DNA of 64,000 bases from Bacillota bacterium (GTDB lineage: Bacteria > Bacillota > Clostridia > Lachnospirales > Anaerotignaceae): positions 150,127 through 214,126 of the forward strand of contig JAETUG010000001.1 in the NCBI GenBank assembly GCA_021768705.1. Reading direction: 5' to 3'. This document shows, in pieces, positions 44,629 through 54,026 of the stretch. The translations under genes and the position numbers were made by a program. The notes beneath the pieces were generated by a model. That model saw only the letters and a list, made by a program, of their open reading frames with translations. It was not told the origin of the DNA and did no database searches. Numbering within the stretch: position 1 is the stretch's first letter; every line of letters begins with the position of its first letter.

Positions 44629-46227
44629 TTAGAACCCCCTGTAAATAAAGTCGGCGGCGTTATAGTTGAGACCATATACGCCAAAAAGGATCAGGGAGAA
44701 CACCGCACCCAGATAGATGACCCAGCGGAAGTAAAGATTCTGCTTCGCCAGTGTTTCTCTTATCTTGATGCCGCTTTCCTGCATTAGGCTGACGCCAAGC
44801 AGCACCAGACAGGACAGGAACAATACCCACAGGTCTTTACCATCCAGACCCATGGTCAGCAATCCGCCGTTGGTCAGAACATCCATATCCCAGTTTTCTA
44901 CCATGGAGCGGATCATATAAACTGCCGCACTGACGCCGGGGGCTCTGGTAATGATCTTACCGATGGCAACCAGAACCAGGGTACGCAATACCTGAAAAAT
45001 ACGCCAGCTCAAGCAATTCATGCGGATGCCCAGCTTTTTCGCCAGCTTCTGCAAGGGCTGTTCAAAAAGGATACCCAGCACGATCAGTGTACCATTATAA
45101 CAACCAAAGGCGATATATTTCCATTCTGCCCCATGCCAGATACCGATGAGGAAGAAAATAATAAACTGGGGGATCAAAACGGGGATCAGCTTGCCGATAT
45201 AATTCCCCAGAATGTTTCTGCATTTTTTCCCCAGCTTCATAAAGAATTTGGACAAAGATAAGGGATAGAACACATAATCCCGAAACCATGCGCCCAGGGT
45301 CATGTGCCATCTGCGCCAATAATCGGGGATGGAAGTTGCCAAATAAGGCCGTTCAAAGTTTTTATCCAGCGTGACACCAAAAATCTGGGCTGCACCGGTA
45401 GCAATATCGATACCGCCGGAAAAATCACCATAGATCTGAATGGCGTAGACCAACGCCGCTACGGCTACATAAGTACCGCCGAACGTTTCCGGAAAACCAA
45501 AGGCATTATCTACCAGAACCGCCGCTCTGTCCGCAATGACCATCTTCTTGAAAGCCCCCCACAACATCAGCTGTACCCCGTATTTCACACGGGTATAGGA
45601 AAATTCATTGGCACGGAAGAGCTGCTCCGCCAGTGTGCCAAAACGTGAGATAGGCCCCTGCACGATTTGGGGGAAGAAGGAGATGAACAGTGCCAGCTTG
45701 AAGAAGTTTTTCTCCGGCTCCTGTTTTTCTCTGTATACGTCGATGAGATAGCCCATGGACTGGAAGGTATAGAAGGAAATACCCAAAGGCAGCAGAAATT
45801 TGAATACAGGCAGCTCTGCCCCAATGCCGATCTTTGCAAACAGCGCATTGAGATTGCTGGTCACAAAGCCTGAATATTTCAGCACTGCCAGGATACCAAA
45901 GTTGAACAGCAATGTCGGGATGAGGATGCGTCTCTTCTTTTTGGCAAATGCCGCTTTCCAAGCCTTTTTTCCCTCTTTATCCAAATTTGCCTTCGCTTCA
46001 TTGAAGGCGATCTTGTTTTTCGCCGCCATATCCCCTATTTTTACCGTTGCCAAATATGTGGTGATGGTCGTTGCCAGCAGGTAAATAAAAATTTTGCCGC
46101 CGGAAATGAAATAAAAAACATAGTTAGCAACAAAAAGCGTTACCCATCGGCAACGCTTTGGTGTCAGGAAATATGCTGCGGCAGCCAGTACAAGAAAAAC
46201 GATAAATCGAAATGATGTAAATGCCAT
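44629..46227 (-). CDS. MBOAT-family O-acyltransferase (DltB-like)
   Basis: 532 residues and about 11 to 12 membrane segments. Conserved MBOAT regions are LPLGISFYTFQSMGYLIDVY, SFFPQIVQGPISR, the RPYLATSIPDYWRRWHMTLG region and the catalytic-His segment LIGIWHGAEWKYIAFGCYNG. DltB-like proteins pass an acyl group from the carrier protein through the membrane. A long basic cytosolic loop (KKAWKAAFAKKKRRILIP) is seen near residue 90-110. Confidence 0.92.
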   Translation of the reverse strand: MAFTSFRFIVFLVLAAAAYFLTPKRCRWVTLFVANYVFYFISGGKIFIYLLATTITTYLATVKIGDMAAKNKIAFNEAKANLDKEGKKAWKAAFAKKKRRILIPTLLFNFGILAVLKYSGFVTSNLNALFAKIGIGAELPVFKFLLPLGISFYTFQSMGYLIDVYREKQEPEKNFFKLALFISFFPQIVQGPISRFGTLAEQLFRANEFSYTRVKYGVQLMLWGAFKKMVIADRAAVLVDNAFGFPETFGGTYVAVAALVYAIQIYGDFSGGIDIATGAAQIFGVTLDKNFERPYLATSIPDYWRRWHMTLGAWFRDYVFYPLSLSKFFMKLGKKCRNILGNYIGKLIPVLIPQFIIFFLIGIWHGAEWKYIAFGCYNGTLIVLGILFEQPLQKLAKKLGIRMNCLSWRIFQVLRTLVLVAIGKIITRAPGVSAAVYMIRSMVENWDMDVLTNGGLLTMGLDGKDLWVLFLSCLVLLGVSLMQESGIKIRETLAKQNLYFRWVIYLGAVFSLILFGVYGLNYNAADFIYRGF

Positions 46228-46245
46228 ACCGCTCTAAACTCCTTC

Positions 46246-46473
46246 TTAGTCTTCCTGCAGCTTCTGAACCAGAGCCCAGATAGCTTCTACGGAATTGAAG
46301 TTTTCGGGAACGATATCATCGGCGCCGATTTCGATGTCGTATTCATCGCACAGTTCGCCAACCAAAGAAACGATATCGAAGGAATCCAGCTCGCCGCTGT
46401 CCACCAGCTCCTGATTGCCTTCAAAATCCACATCAGGTCTCAGTTCTGCTAAAATTTTCAATAATGCTTCCAT
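46246..46473 (-). CDS. Acyl carrier protein (DltC-like)
   Basis: 75 residues. GELDSFDIVSLVGELCDEYD contains the phosphopantetheine Ser31 in the DSFD motif (DltC has DSF or DSL). It is strongly acidic. The carrier presumably takes the activated acyl or aminoacyl group from the ligase encoded upstream and hands it to the MBOAT/SGNH pair. Confidence 0.88.
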   Translation of the reverse strand: MEALLKILAELRPDVDFEGNQELVDSGELDSFDIVSLVGELCDEYDIEIGADDIVPENFNSVEAIWALVQKLQED

Positions 46474-46489
46474 ATCACTTTTCCTTTCT

Positions 46490-47296
46490 TCATCTCTCGT
46501 GATTCTTTTTCAACATAACCGGAGCAATTCTGCCATCGGGCAGAAAGCCCAGTTTTTCATACAATTTCATGGCAGGAGGATTATCCTCCCTGACCCAAAG
46601 CTGAAATTTTACGGATGTCGCTCTTTCTAAAGCGATCCAGTCCCGCACCAGCCCTTCGCCAATGCCATTGCCCCGCCCTTCCGGCGAAACAACGATCTGC
46701 CAAAGGACAGATACCTTCTTTTCCCTGCCAAAACGCAGGAACCCTAGAAGTTTTTTCCCTTCTCTTGCGGCGATGACACAGTGTCCTGCCAAGTCTTTCC
46801 GCAAGGTTCTCAGATCAGGCAATGCAGAGGTGTATGGCTCAAAGGCATCCTCCATCATCCGAAGGATGGTTTCTGCTTCTTCCTCTTCACAAAAGGAAAT
46901 TCCTCTCTGTTCCTCTTCTGTTTTTTTCACAGAAAGGAACAGACGCTTTCTTTGGAGGTATTTTTCAAAGCCAATAGCTTCCCATTCCTCCTCTGCAGGA
47001 GAAATGCCGCTTCTTGCCAAAGCTACCTGCTCCAGCACCACAGGCTTGTCCATAGCAGGCACTTCTACAGGAAGGGCTTCTTTTTCCAGAAAAAAGTAAA
47101 GATCGATCTGCTTTTCTTTTTCCACGAAACAGTATCTGCCGCCTGCGAAGATTGCCTGGGAAATACATCCTTCTTCCACCAAAGGGAAAAATTCCTCCGC
47201 AGAAGCATAAAAATTTGTCCGCACCCCTTTGGAAATAGCCTGAGCAATCTCTTCCGCCCACTGTTTTCCATCAGGAATTTTGCTTATCGTTATCAT
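46490..47296 (-). CDS. GNAT-type N-acetyltransferase embedded in the dlt-like operon
   Basis: 268 residues. The C-terminal half is a GNAT fold with IVVSPEGRGNGIGEGLVRDW (acetyl-CoA loop) and NPPAMKLYEKLGFLPDGRIA. The N-terminal half is not recognised and might be a second, degenerate GNAT-like half. It overlaps the ligase gene by 26 bases, so the two are translationally coupled. This gene is not part of the classical dltABCD set and may modify the acyl donor, the carrier-bound group or the polymer. Confidence 0.82.
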   Translation of the reverse strand: MITISKIPDGKQWAEEIAQAISKGVRTNFYASAEEFFPLVEEGCISQAIFAGGRYCFVEKEKQIDLYFFLEKEALPVEVPAMDKPVVLEQVALARSGISPAEEEWEAIGFEKYLQRKRLFLSVKKTEEEQRGISFCEEEEAETILRMMEDAFEPYTSALPDLRTLRKDLAGHCVIAAREGKKLLGFLRFGREKKVSVLWQIVVSPEGRGNGIGEGLVRDWIALERATSVKFQLWVREDNPPAMKLYEKLGFLPDGRIAPVMLKKNHER

Positions 47297-48797
47297 AATA
47301 CTCCTTCAAAGCCAATCTGTCTATCTTTCCATTCAAAGTCTGTGGCATTTTTTCCAATTTCATCATCACATTCGGAAACATATATTTTGGAACTTTATCC
47401 CGCAGCCTTTTCAGGATATAGGCTTGAGTAACTTCTTCCCCTCCGCAGTAGAACAACAGGATGCGCTGCGTCTCTGTATCATAGAGGCAAACCCCCGTAT
47501 CAATGGCATCAATGGAATTGATGGCTGTTTCGATCTCGCCCAATTCAATGCGGTGTCCCATATGTTTGATCTGGTGGTCTTTTCTCGCCAGGAAAATGAT
47601 TTCCCCACGTTCATTATATTTCGCAATATCCCCCGTTTTATAAATCTTTTCCGGATAATAGGGATTCAAAGGATTCTGAATAAAGGCTTCTGCGGTTTTT
47701 TCGGGATTGTTGTAGTAGCCCAAAGCCAGACATCTGCCACGAACGCAAAGCTCGCCGCTTTCCCCTTCTTCCGCCAGTCTGTCCCCATTCAGAATGAATA
47801 CATCTGTATTGCGGCAGCCATAGCCGATGGGCAGCGGTTCATCGTCGGCAAATTCCCGATCTACAATATAATAGGTACAGTCCACCGTGGTTTCTGTAGG
47901 GCCATAAATATTCGCAAACAAAGCATCGGGATATTTTGCCCGCCACAGGTTGAACTGCTTCGTCGGCATCGCTTCCCCACAGAACATGATCTTTTTCAGA
48001 TAGGAGGGCTGGAAATTATCCAACGCACCGGTATTCACCACAATGCTCAAAGCAGAAGGTACCCAGTCGATATAGTTGATCTTCTTTTCTTCCAAATATT
48101 CCAGCAGTTTTTTAGGGAAGGAAAAAAGCATTTTGGGGATGATCTCCATCTGCGCCCCTGTTTTCAGCACTGCATAGATATCCTTCACGGAAGAATCAAA
48201 ATAAAAAGGAGCTTGATTGCCGATGATCTCTTTCTCAGTCATATCAAAGGCTTCCGTATACCATTCTGTCAGGTTCACAACGGCCTGGTGGCTGATGACA
48301 ACGCCCTTGGGCACGCCCGTAGAGCCGGAGGTAAACAAAGCATACAGCGGGTCTGTATCGATTGCACGCAGACGAATCTTTTGCAGACTATCTATATCGA
48401 TCTCCGTATCCAAGATTTCCTCTAATACGATGATCTCCCCTTCATAGCCCAAGCCTGACGCTACTTTTTTACTCTTTTCATCAATGAGCAGTACCTGCGG
48501 TTTCAATGTGCCCAGAATAGACAGGATACGTTCCTTTGGCATAGTCACATCGATAGGGGTATAAAAATTGCCGCTGTAAACAGCCCCCATAAAAGCCGCC
48601 ACAGAAACGGGGGTTTTCTGCATCATCACCGCAATCGGACAATTTTTTCCGCCGAAACGGGTCAGATAGGTGCCTATGCGCTTTGCCGTTTCCGCAAGCT
48701 CAGAAAAGGTGATATTCCCTTCTGCGCCGGAAAAAGCAATTTTGTCCGGCAGACGTTCTGTCGTATTTTCCAAATATTCCAGTATATTTCGAATCAT
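47271..48797 (-). CDS. AMP-forming adenylation enzyme (DltA-like ligase)
   Basis: 508 residues. Motifs: ALFTSGSTGVPKGVVISHQA (A3), IYGPTETTVDCTYY (A5), YKTGDIAKYNERGEIIFLARKDHQIKHMGHRIELGEIE (A7/A8, read in two parts) and TLNGKIDRL (A10 Lys). The length fits D-alanine:carrier protein ligase. In DltA D-Ala is adenylated and loaded on DltC. The substrate is assigned only by context. It is the first gene of the operon and has GAGAGG before the ATG. Confidence 0.88.
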   Translation of the reverse strand: MIRNILEYLENTTERLPDKIAFSGAEGNITFSELAETAKRIGTYLTRFGGKNCPIAVMMQKTPVSVAAFMGAVYSGNFYTPIDVTMPKERILSILGTLKPQVLLIDEKSKKVASGLGYEGEIIVLEEILDTEIDIDSLQKIRLRAIDTDPLYALFTSGSTGVPKGVVISHQAVVNLTEWYTEAFDMTEKEIIGNQAPFYFDSSVKDIYAVLKTGAQMEIIPKMLFSFPKKLLEYLEEKKINYIDWVPSALSIVVNTGALDNFQPSYLKKIMFCGEAMPTKQFNLWRAKYPDALFANIYGPTETTVDCTYYIVDREFADDEPLPIGYGCRNTDVFILNGDRLAEEGESGELCVRGRCLALGYYNNPEKTAEAFIQNPLNPYYPEKIYKTGDIAKYNERGEIIFLARKDHQIKHMGHRIELGEIETAINSIDAIDTGVCLYDTETQRILLFYCGGEEVTQAYILKRLRDKVPKYMFPNVMMKLEKMPQTLNGKIDRLALKEYYDNDKQNS

Positions 48798-48959
48798 AAT
48801 TTTTCCTCTCTGTTCACGGGCTTCTCAGTTTTTATAAGTTCCGAACATGTAGATAAAATCTGCGTGAGGAACGAATGCTGGGAAGGGTTAGGGATTTTCC
48901 GCAAGGAAAAAAACTTCCTTCCTATCAATATCTTTCATGATTACTTAAAACCATTTTTG

Positions 48960-48988
48960 AGTATAGCATTTGTATTTTCTTCCGTCAA
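48960..48988 (-). promoter_or_regulatory. Promoter of the dlt-like operon
   Basis: Minus strand TTGACG (48988-48983), a 17-base spacer and TATACT (48965-48960), preceded by TGC as in extended -10 elements. It gives a leader of about 155 bases that contains an AAGGAA/TTCCTT hairpin. Confidence 0.75.
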
Positions 48989-49011
48989 GGTCAGAACTTT
49001 TCTACATTAAA

Positions 49012-49140
49012 ATAAAAAAAGAAGCCTCACACACGGGGATGTATGAAAGCTTCCTTCATGGTTGTATCATCATTGCTCTGTCTCTCGCATGGTTAGAATT
49101 TCTTTAAGACTTTGCATATTGATACCAATATTTCATTTAT
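49012..49140 (-). ncRNA. Candidate small RNA or attenuated leader upstream of the dlt-like operon
   Basis: A transcription unit of about 130 bases bounded by its own promoter (49147-49175) and a terminator. The terminator hairpin is GAAGC-TT-TCATACA / TGTGTGA-G-GCTTC (49053-49021) followed by a run of seven T on the minus strand. It has no long open reading frame; a 15-codon peptide starting at MQSLKEILTMRETEQ is possible but has no clear ribosome site. It ends about 25 bases before the next promoter. It could be an independent small RNA or an attenuator read through into the operon. Confidence 0.4.
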
Positions 49141-49146
49141 TTAGAT

Positions 49147-49175
49147 AGTATAGCATACCGAAAAGATAAAAACAA
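49147..49175 (-). promoter_or_regulatory. Promoter of the candidate small RNA
   Basis: Minus strand TTGTTT (49175-49170), a 17-base spacer and TATACT (49152-49147) with TGC before it (extended -10). Confidence 0.5.
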
Positions 49176-49290
49176 TATTTTTCTTCCCTTGCATAAATCC
49201 TACTTTTCTGATATGCTGAATAAAAATGTAAATTTCTCGGAAGAAGAAACCCTCGAACGATACAAATGCAACAAAGGAGAGAAATCATCA

Positions 49291-49770
49291 ATGTCTATCG
49301 AAAAAGTACGTGCCTATCTGAAAGAAATGAATTGCCCCAAAGAAGCCATGGAATTTGAAACATCCAGCGCAACTGTAGATCTGGCAGCGGCGGCAGTAGG
49401 CGTTATCCCCGCTCGTATCACAAAAACACTGTGCCTGATGTCGAAAGAAGGTCCTATCGTCATCTGCGTTGCCGGTGATACAAAGATCGACAACCGCAAA
49501 TTCAAAGATACTTTCGGTCTGAAAGCAAAAATGCTTTCCCCTGAGGAAACACTGGAAGCAACAGGACACGCTATCGGCGGCGTTTGCCCCTTTGCCCTGC
49601 CCGAAGGCACAAAGGCTTATGCGGATATCTCTATGAAACGCTTCGATACCGTATTCCCCGCAGCAGGCAGCAGCAATTCCGCTGTGGAGTTAACTTGTGA
49701 CGAACTCTTCCACTATGGTCAGTGTGTAGAATGGGTAGATATCTGTAAGGGTTGGCAGGAAGAAGAATAA
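49291..49770 (+). CDS. YbaK/EbsC-type aminoacyl-tRNA deacylase
   Basis: 159 residues. VRAYLKEMNCPKEAMEFETS and the active region KTLCLMSKEGPIVICVAGDTKID, GHAIGGVCPFALPEG and AAGSSNSAVELTCDEL are the YbaK/ProX signature. These enzymes hydrolyse mischarged tRNA, such as Cys- or Ala-tRNA(Pro). The start is the ATG after AAAGGAG; an in-frame upstream extension has no site. It is followed after 61 bases by an Rrf2-type gene. Confidence 0.9.
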   Translation: MSIEKVRAYLKEMNCPKEAMEFETSSATVDLAAAAVGVIPARITKTLCLMSKEGPIVICVAGDTKIDNRKFKDTFGLKAKMLSPEETLEATGHAIGGVCPFALPEGTKAYADISMKRFDTVFPAAGSSNSAVELTCDELFHYGQCVEWVDICKGWQEEE

Positions 49771-49831
49771 GCAGCGCATGGGCTTCGTTTCGTTTTGAAC
49801 ACCCTTACTATGAACATATCGAGGTGACTTT

Positions 49832-50278
49832 ATGAAGATTTCGACAAGAGGTCGTTATGGCATCCGCCTGATGCTGGCTCTGGCTCTCAATTACGAAAAA
49901 GGTACGATCCCCCTGAAAGCAATCGCAAAGGAGCAGGGTATTTCTGAAAAATATCTGGAACAGATCATCAATCCCCTGACAAAATCCGGCCTGGTAAAAA
50001 GCTTCCGTGGCGCCCAGGGCGGTTATAGACTGACAAATTCCCCTGAGCAGACCACTGTCGGCGAGGTGCTGCGGGTGCTGGAAGGTTCCCTTTCCCCTGT
50101 GGATTGCGTAGATCACCCCAACTGCGCCAATGCGGACACCTGTGTTTCCCTTTCCATTTGGAAAAAGATGAAAGATGCTCTGGATGAAGTCGTAGACAAC
50201 ATCACTCTGGCAGATATGGCAAAGGAATATGCAGAAAAAAATCCAAATGTAGTGGAAACCTTCCGCTGTAATGGCTAA
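49832..50278 (+). CDS. Rrf2-family transcriptional regulator (IscR/CymR type)
   Basis: 148 residues. MKISTRGRYGIRLMLALALN and IPLKAIAKEQGISEKYLEQIINPLTKSGLVKSFRGAQGGY form the winged helix typical of Rrf2. The three cysteines in VDCVDHPNCANADTC suggest an iron-sulfur sensor as in IscR; CymR lacks such a set. It likely controls iron-sulfur or cysteine genes elsewhere. The ATG follows CGAGGTG. Confidence 0.9.
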   Translation: MKISTRGRYGIRLMLALALNYEKGTIPLKAIAKEQGISEKYLEQIINPLTKSGLVKSFRGAQGGYRLTNSPEQTTVGEVLRVLEGSLSPVDCVDHPNCANADTCVSLSIWKKMKDALDEVVDNITLADMAKEYAEKNPNVVETFRCNG

Positions 50279-50283
50279 AAAAC

Positions 50284-50320
50284 AAAAGCGATAAGACCAT
50301 TGTTGGTTTTATCGCTTTTT
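50284..50320. terminator. Terminator after the Rrf2 gene
   Basis: AAAAGCGATAA / TTATCGCTTTT stem with inner ACC/GGT and loop ATTGTT, then T-run. It can also serve the gene on the minus strand at 50341. Confidence 0.85.
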
Positions 50321-50340
50321 TACGTTTTCTGATTGATATA

Positions 50341-50913
50341 TTATGTATCTCTTTTTTCATCCCGCACTGCCATATATTCTTCTTCTGTGATCGGTACCCA
50401 GAAGCCTTCCTCCTCCAAATCAGCTTTGCGGTATTCCACCTGATAACACTCCGAAATAATGCCCTCGCCGTTAAAAATTCCCGGCAGCCAGAGCCACTTT
50501 CTTTCCTTCGCCTGGGCGTAGTACAGTTCATTTCCTTTTTGCATCACCCCAAGGGCGTACAGCCCGTCATACTCCCCGTAAGCATCTGTTAATTTGACCA
50601 GAAAATCATCGTCTATAAATAATATCCCCGTCTCCGGGCTGAGTCCTAATTCCTTCCCTTCATACAAAAACATCTGCACCCGATCTTTTTCCGCCAGGGA
50701 AAACTGCGTGTAAGGATGGCTGTCTATCTCCTCCATATAAATCTTTCGTTTTTCCTCCGGAATTTCCACTTCTTCCTCCAATGCGGGCCAGAAGCCGATT
50801 TCATACCGAATCCAGTCCAAACCGATCTTCTCTCCAATCGTTGCAGGATAACAATGAAGAAGCACCAAAACCACAAGGCACACTACACCGCATTTCAAAT
50901 ATTTCCCTTTCAT
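50341..50913 (-). CDS. Hypothetical secreted or membrane-anchored protein
   Basis: 190 residues. The first 25 form a membrane/signal segment (LKCGVVCLVVLVLLHCYPAT) with a Cys that is close to but not a canonical lipobox. The rest is acidic and rich in Tyr, Trp and Glu, with IDSHPYTQFSLAEKDRVQMF and KERKWLWLPGIFNGEGIISE. No known domain was recognised. The start is the ATG after GGAAAGGGGG. It is a single-gene unit. Confidence 0.65.
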   Translation of the reverse strand: MKGKYLKCGVVCLVVLVLLHCYPATIGEKIGLDWIRYEIGFWPALEEEVEIPEEKRKIYMEEIDSHPYTQFSLAEKDRVQMFLYEGKELGLSPETGILFIDDDFLVKLTDAYGEYDGLYALGVMQKGNELYYAQAKERKWLWLPGIFNGEGIISECYQVEYRKADLEEEGFWVPITEEEYMAVRDEKRDT

Positions 50914-50991
50914 AAAATCCCCCTTTCCTAATTTATTTTATCATATCATGTCTCGTATTGTCTTACAACCAAAATCCCCCATACTATAAAA

Positions 50992-51031
50992 AAGCCTGCG
51001 GTTCACCCAAAACCAGTGAACCCTCAGGCTT
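50992..51031 (-). terminator. Terminator of the histidine operon
   Basis: AAGCCTG...GTTCAC / GTGAAC...CAGGCTT with a central AAAAC loop; on the minus strand it runs into TTTTTTATAG. Confidence 0.85.
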
Positions 51032-51035
51032 CCTT

Positions 51036-51869
51036 TTACAATATAAAATCTTCCAATCCATCCTTGGAAAGCACCTTCACCCTGCGGAAACCGATCTCCT
51101 TTGCCAGCTTTGCAATCTCTTCAAAGGCAAAGCCCAACGACGCTCCATCATGGCTATCGCTGGAAAGCAGAATCTCTCCCTTTCTTTCATGCAGGTCCTT
51201 CAAAAGCTGTACCGAAGGATACGGTTCTTTCCGCAGTCCACGATACATAGCCCCTGTGTTGATCTCAAAGGGTCTGCCTGTCTCCATCAAGGCATCCATA
51301 GCCGTCAAAGCTGCATGACGATAGCGTTGATCCATGGAATTAAAGAAACGATTGCCTTCGTTGAATTTCGTCACTAAGTCAAAATGCCCGATGAAGGTGG
51401 CATTGGTTTTTTGTACCACTTCTGCTTCCTGCTCAAAAAAGCGTTTCGTCAAGGCGTAGGGATCGCCGCCAAAACCCTCTTTGATGCTCCATTCCAAAAT
51501 CTCGGGAGATTCATCCACGCAGTAATACATTCCGCCTTTTTCCACATAATGGACAGAGCCGACCACATAATCAAATCCCTCCGTGGATGTAGACGCACAG
51601 AAATCCTGTTCTACACCGCAGAAAATCTCAATGCCGTCCTGATATTTTTCTGCCAAAGCCCGTACTTCCGCAATATATTGTTCCGTTCCTTCGGGACTCA
51701 TACACCAGACCTCCACATCCTGCGGACGGAAATCATTGAAGCAGTGACCGGAAAAACCCAATCGGGTGAAATCCTTCGCCAAAGCCGCCTGTATCATGCT
51801 TTCCGTGGATTCCTTCCCATCGCAAAAGGTGGTATGGGTATGGAAATTCATTTTCGGAAATTTACTCAT
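51036..51869 (-). CDS. hisK: PHP-domain histidinol-phosphatase HisK
   Basis: 277 residues. [20 protein letters not shown] opens the PHP metal site (His-x-His), with [48 protein letters not shown] and [16 protein letters not shown]. The enzyme dephosphorylates histidinol phosphate in step 8 of the pathway. It overlaps the hisIE stop by ATGA and is the last gene of the operon. Because the HisB here is the short dehydratase form, this phosphatase completes the pathway. Confidence 0.92.
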   Translation of the reverse strand: MSKFPKMNFHTHTTFCDGKESTESMIQAALAKDFTRLGFSGHCFNDFRPQDVEVWCMSPEGTEQYIAEVRALAEKYQDGIEIFCGVEQDFCASTSTEGFDYVVGSVHYVEKGGMYYCVDESPEILEWSIKEGFGGDPYALTKRFFEQEAEVVQKTNATFIGHFDLVTKFNEGNRFFNSMDQRYRHAALTAMDALMETGRPFEINTGAMYRGLRKEPYPSVQLLKDLHERKGEILLSSDSHDGASLGFAFEEIAKLAKEIGFRRVKVLSKDGLEDFIL

Positions 51870-52516
51870 TTCGTCATCTTCTCCTGTTTTACCTTGTGGT
51901 CGATCACATGTCTGCCAGCCAGTTCTTTTCTGACATCTTCCAAAGAAATGCCCGCTTCTACCATTAGCACCATCACATGGTACGCCAGATCGGCAATCTC
52001 ATAGATCGTTTCCGCCTTATCCTCCGCCTTTGCCGCAATGATAACCTCTGTAGATTCTTCGCCCACCTTCTTCAAAATCTTATCCAGCCCCTTTTCAAAG
52101 AGGTATGTAGTATAAGAGCCCTCCGGTTTATTGATCTTTCTTCCCTCCAGCATATCCATCAGCCCTTGCAAAGAAAAGGCATTCCGTTCTGGATTGACAT
52201 ATACCAAATCGTTGAAACAGGAATCCGTTCCCAGATGGCAGGCAGGGCCCTCTTTCAATACCTCCACCGTCAAGGCATCCCGATCACAATCCGCTGTGAT
52301 GGAAACAATGTGCTGCACATTGCCGGAGGTATCGCCCTTTCTCCACAGCTCCTGTCTGGAACGGGACCAAAAACAGGTACGGCCTTCCTCCATACTGATC
52401 TGTAGGCTTTCCTTGTTCATGTAAGCCACCGTCAGCACCTTTTTGCTTTCCGCATCCACAACGACAGCGGGAATCAGTCCCTTCTCGTCAAATTTCAAAT
52501 CTTCTATTTTAAGCAT
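51866..52516 (-). CDS. hisIE: Bifunctional phosphoribosyl-AMP cyclohydrolase / phosphoribosyl-ATP pyrophosphohydrolase HisIE
   Basis: 216 residues. N-terminal HisI has [40 protein letters not shown] and [16 protein letters not shown] with its zinc cysteines. C-terminal HisE has [29 protein letters not shown] and [17 protein letters not shown]. It catalyses steps 2 and 3. The start is [13 protein letters not shown] after an AGGAG site. Confidence 0.95.
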   Translation of the reverse strand: MLKIEDLKFDEKGLIPAVVVDAESKKVLTVAYMNKESLQISMEEGRTCFWSRSRQELWRKGDTSGNVQHIVSITADCDRDALTVEVLKEGPACHLGTDSCFNDLVYVNPERNAFSLQGLMDMLEGRKINKPEGSYTTYLFEKGLDKILKKVGEESTEVIIAAKAEDKAETIYEIADLAYHVMVLMVEAGISLEDVRKELAGRHVIDHKVKQEKMTK

Positions 52517-52532
52517 GATTCGCACTCCTTCA

Positions 52533-53291
52533 TTACTTACGTACAATGATGCCTTCTTGATCTAAAACATCCTTCAAATCAGAAATTTTCACTTCTCCAA
52601 AATGGAAGATGGAAGCCGCCAGACCTGCATCGATGGTAGGGATCTCTTTGAACAGCGTCACAAAATCCTCGATACAGCCTGCTCCGCCGGAGGCGATCAC
52701 AGGAACGGAAACGATCTCGCAAACCTGTTTCAGCAATTCCAAATCGAAGCCCTGCTTTACGCCATCGGTATCAATACTGTTGACCACCACTTCGCCGACA
52801 CCCATATCCACACAGCGTTTGATCCACGCCAACGCTTCCATGCCAGTGTTTTCTCTGCCGCCCTTGGCAAATACCATAAATTTGCCATCCACACGTTTCA
52901 CATCCACGGAAAGCACCACACACTGATCGCCGTATTTCTTTGCCGCTTCTTCGATCAACTGGGGATTTTTGATGGCACCGCTGTTTACGCTGACCTTATC
53001 CGCACCGCATTTCAGCACACGGTCAAAATCCTCCAAAGTATTGATGCCGCCGCCAACGGTCAGAGGGATAAAAATGTTCTGCGCAACTTCTGTCAGGATG
53101 TCGGTAAAAAGGGCTCTGCCCTCGGCAGATGCGGTGATATCGTAAAACACCAGTTCATCGGCATCGCAGTCGCTGTAATATTTCCCCAGCTCCACAGGAG
53201 AGGAGACATCAGAAAGACCTTCAAACTGCACACCCTTTACCACTCTTCCGTTTTTTACATCCAAACAGGGAATGATTCGTTTGGTAATCAT
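52533..53291 (-). CDS. hisF: Imidazole glycerol phosphate synthase subunit HisF
   Basis: 252 residues, a TIM barrel with [20 protein letters not shown] and [25 protein letters not shown] and [14 protein letters not shown]. It joins ammonia from HisH to PRFAR to make IGP and AICAR. It overlaps the hisA stop (ATGA). Confidence 0.96.
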   Translation of the reverse strand: MITKRIIPCLDVKNGRVVKGVQFEGLSDVSSPVELGKYYSDCDADELVFYDITASAEGRALFTDILTEVAQNIFIPLTVGGGINTLEDFDRVLKCGADKVSVNSGAIKNPQLIEEAAKKYGDQCVVLSVDVKRVDGKFMVFAKGGRENTGMEALAWIKRCVDMGVGEVVVNSIDTDGVKQGFDLELLKQVCEIVSVPVIASGGAGCIEDFVTLFKEIPTIDAGLAASIFHFGEVKISDLKDVLDQEGIIVRK

Positions 53292-54013
53292 CTTGTTCCC
53301 TCCTTTGTCAGCTGCACCGCTGCTTTTAAATCGATATTGCCCGTATAAAGGGCTTTTCCCAGAATTGCACCATACAGCCCCATATCCGAAAGCTTCTTCA
53401 CATCCTCCAGCGTTGTCACGCCGCCAGAAGCCACGATATCCACAGAAAATTTTTCGGAAAGGGCTTTATATAATTCCAGATTCGTTCCGGAAAGCAGGCC
53501 ATCCTTGGAAATGTCCGTACAAATGATGGTCTTTACGCCGATTTTCTGCAGCTTTTCACAGAAATCAAAACAGCTTTCACAGGAAACCTCCGTCCAGCCC
53601 TTGATGGCAACCATGCCATCCTTGATATCTACGCCAACGGCGATCTTTTCTCCGTATTTCTGCACCATTTCTTCCAAAAAAGCGGGATTCTGCACCGCCG
53701 CCGTTCCCAAAATCACACGGAATACGCCTACATCCAGATATTTTTTGATCACTTCTTCGGAACGGATGCCGCCGCCTACTTCCACCAGCAAGCCGCCTGT
53801 TTCCACGATATTTTTTATGGTTTCCAGATTGGGCGTGCCACCATTTTTGGCACCTTCCAGATCCACTACATGAAGATATCTTGCCCCTGCCTCTGCAAAG
53901 GAACGGGCAACCTCCACGGGGGTTTCGCTATATACTGTTTTCTGTGCGTAATCGCCCTTCACCAGACGCACCGCACAGCCGCCAATCAGATCGATGGCAG
54001 GAAATAATTCCAT
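53288..54013 (-). CDS. hisA: ProFAR isomerase HisA
   Basis: 241 residues, TIM barrel: FPAIDLIGGCAVRLVKGDY, VDLEGAKNGGTPN, VEVGGGIRSEEVI and VASGGVTTLEDVKKL. It catalyses the Amadori-type isomerisation at step 4. The start is MELFPAIDLIGG after AAGGAGGG; an eight-codon upstream extension is unlikely. Confidence 0.95.
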   Translation of the reverse strand: MELFPAIDLIGGCAVRLVKGDYAQKTVYSETPVEVARSFAEAGARYLHVVDLEGAKNGGTPNLETIKNIVETGGLLVEVGGGIRSEEVIKKYLDVGVFRVILGTAAVQNPAFLEEMVQKYGEKIAVGVDIKDGMVAIKGWTEVSCESCFDFCEKLQKIGVKTIICTDISKDGLLSGTNLELYKALSEKFSVDIVASGGVTTLEDVKKLSDMGLYGAILGKALYTGNIDLKAAVQLTKEGTR

Positions 54014-54026
54014 TGGGGTTCCCTCC

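Noticed and set aside
48798..49290. T-box, SAM or other known riboswitch in the leader of the dlt-like operon
   Set aside because: No T-box motif (AGGGTGGNACC-like) or other conserved riboswitch core was found on either strand; only a generic promoter/terminator pair supports an RNA element.
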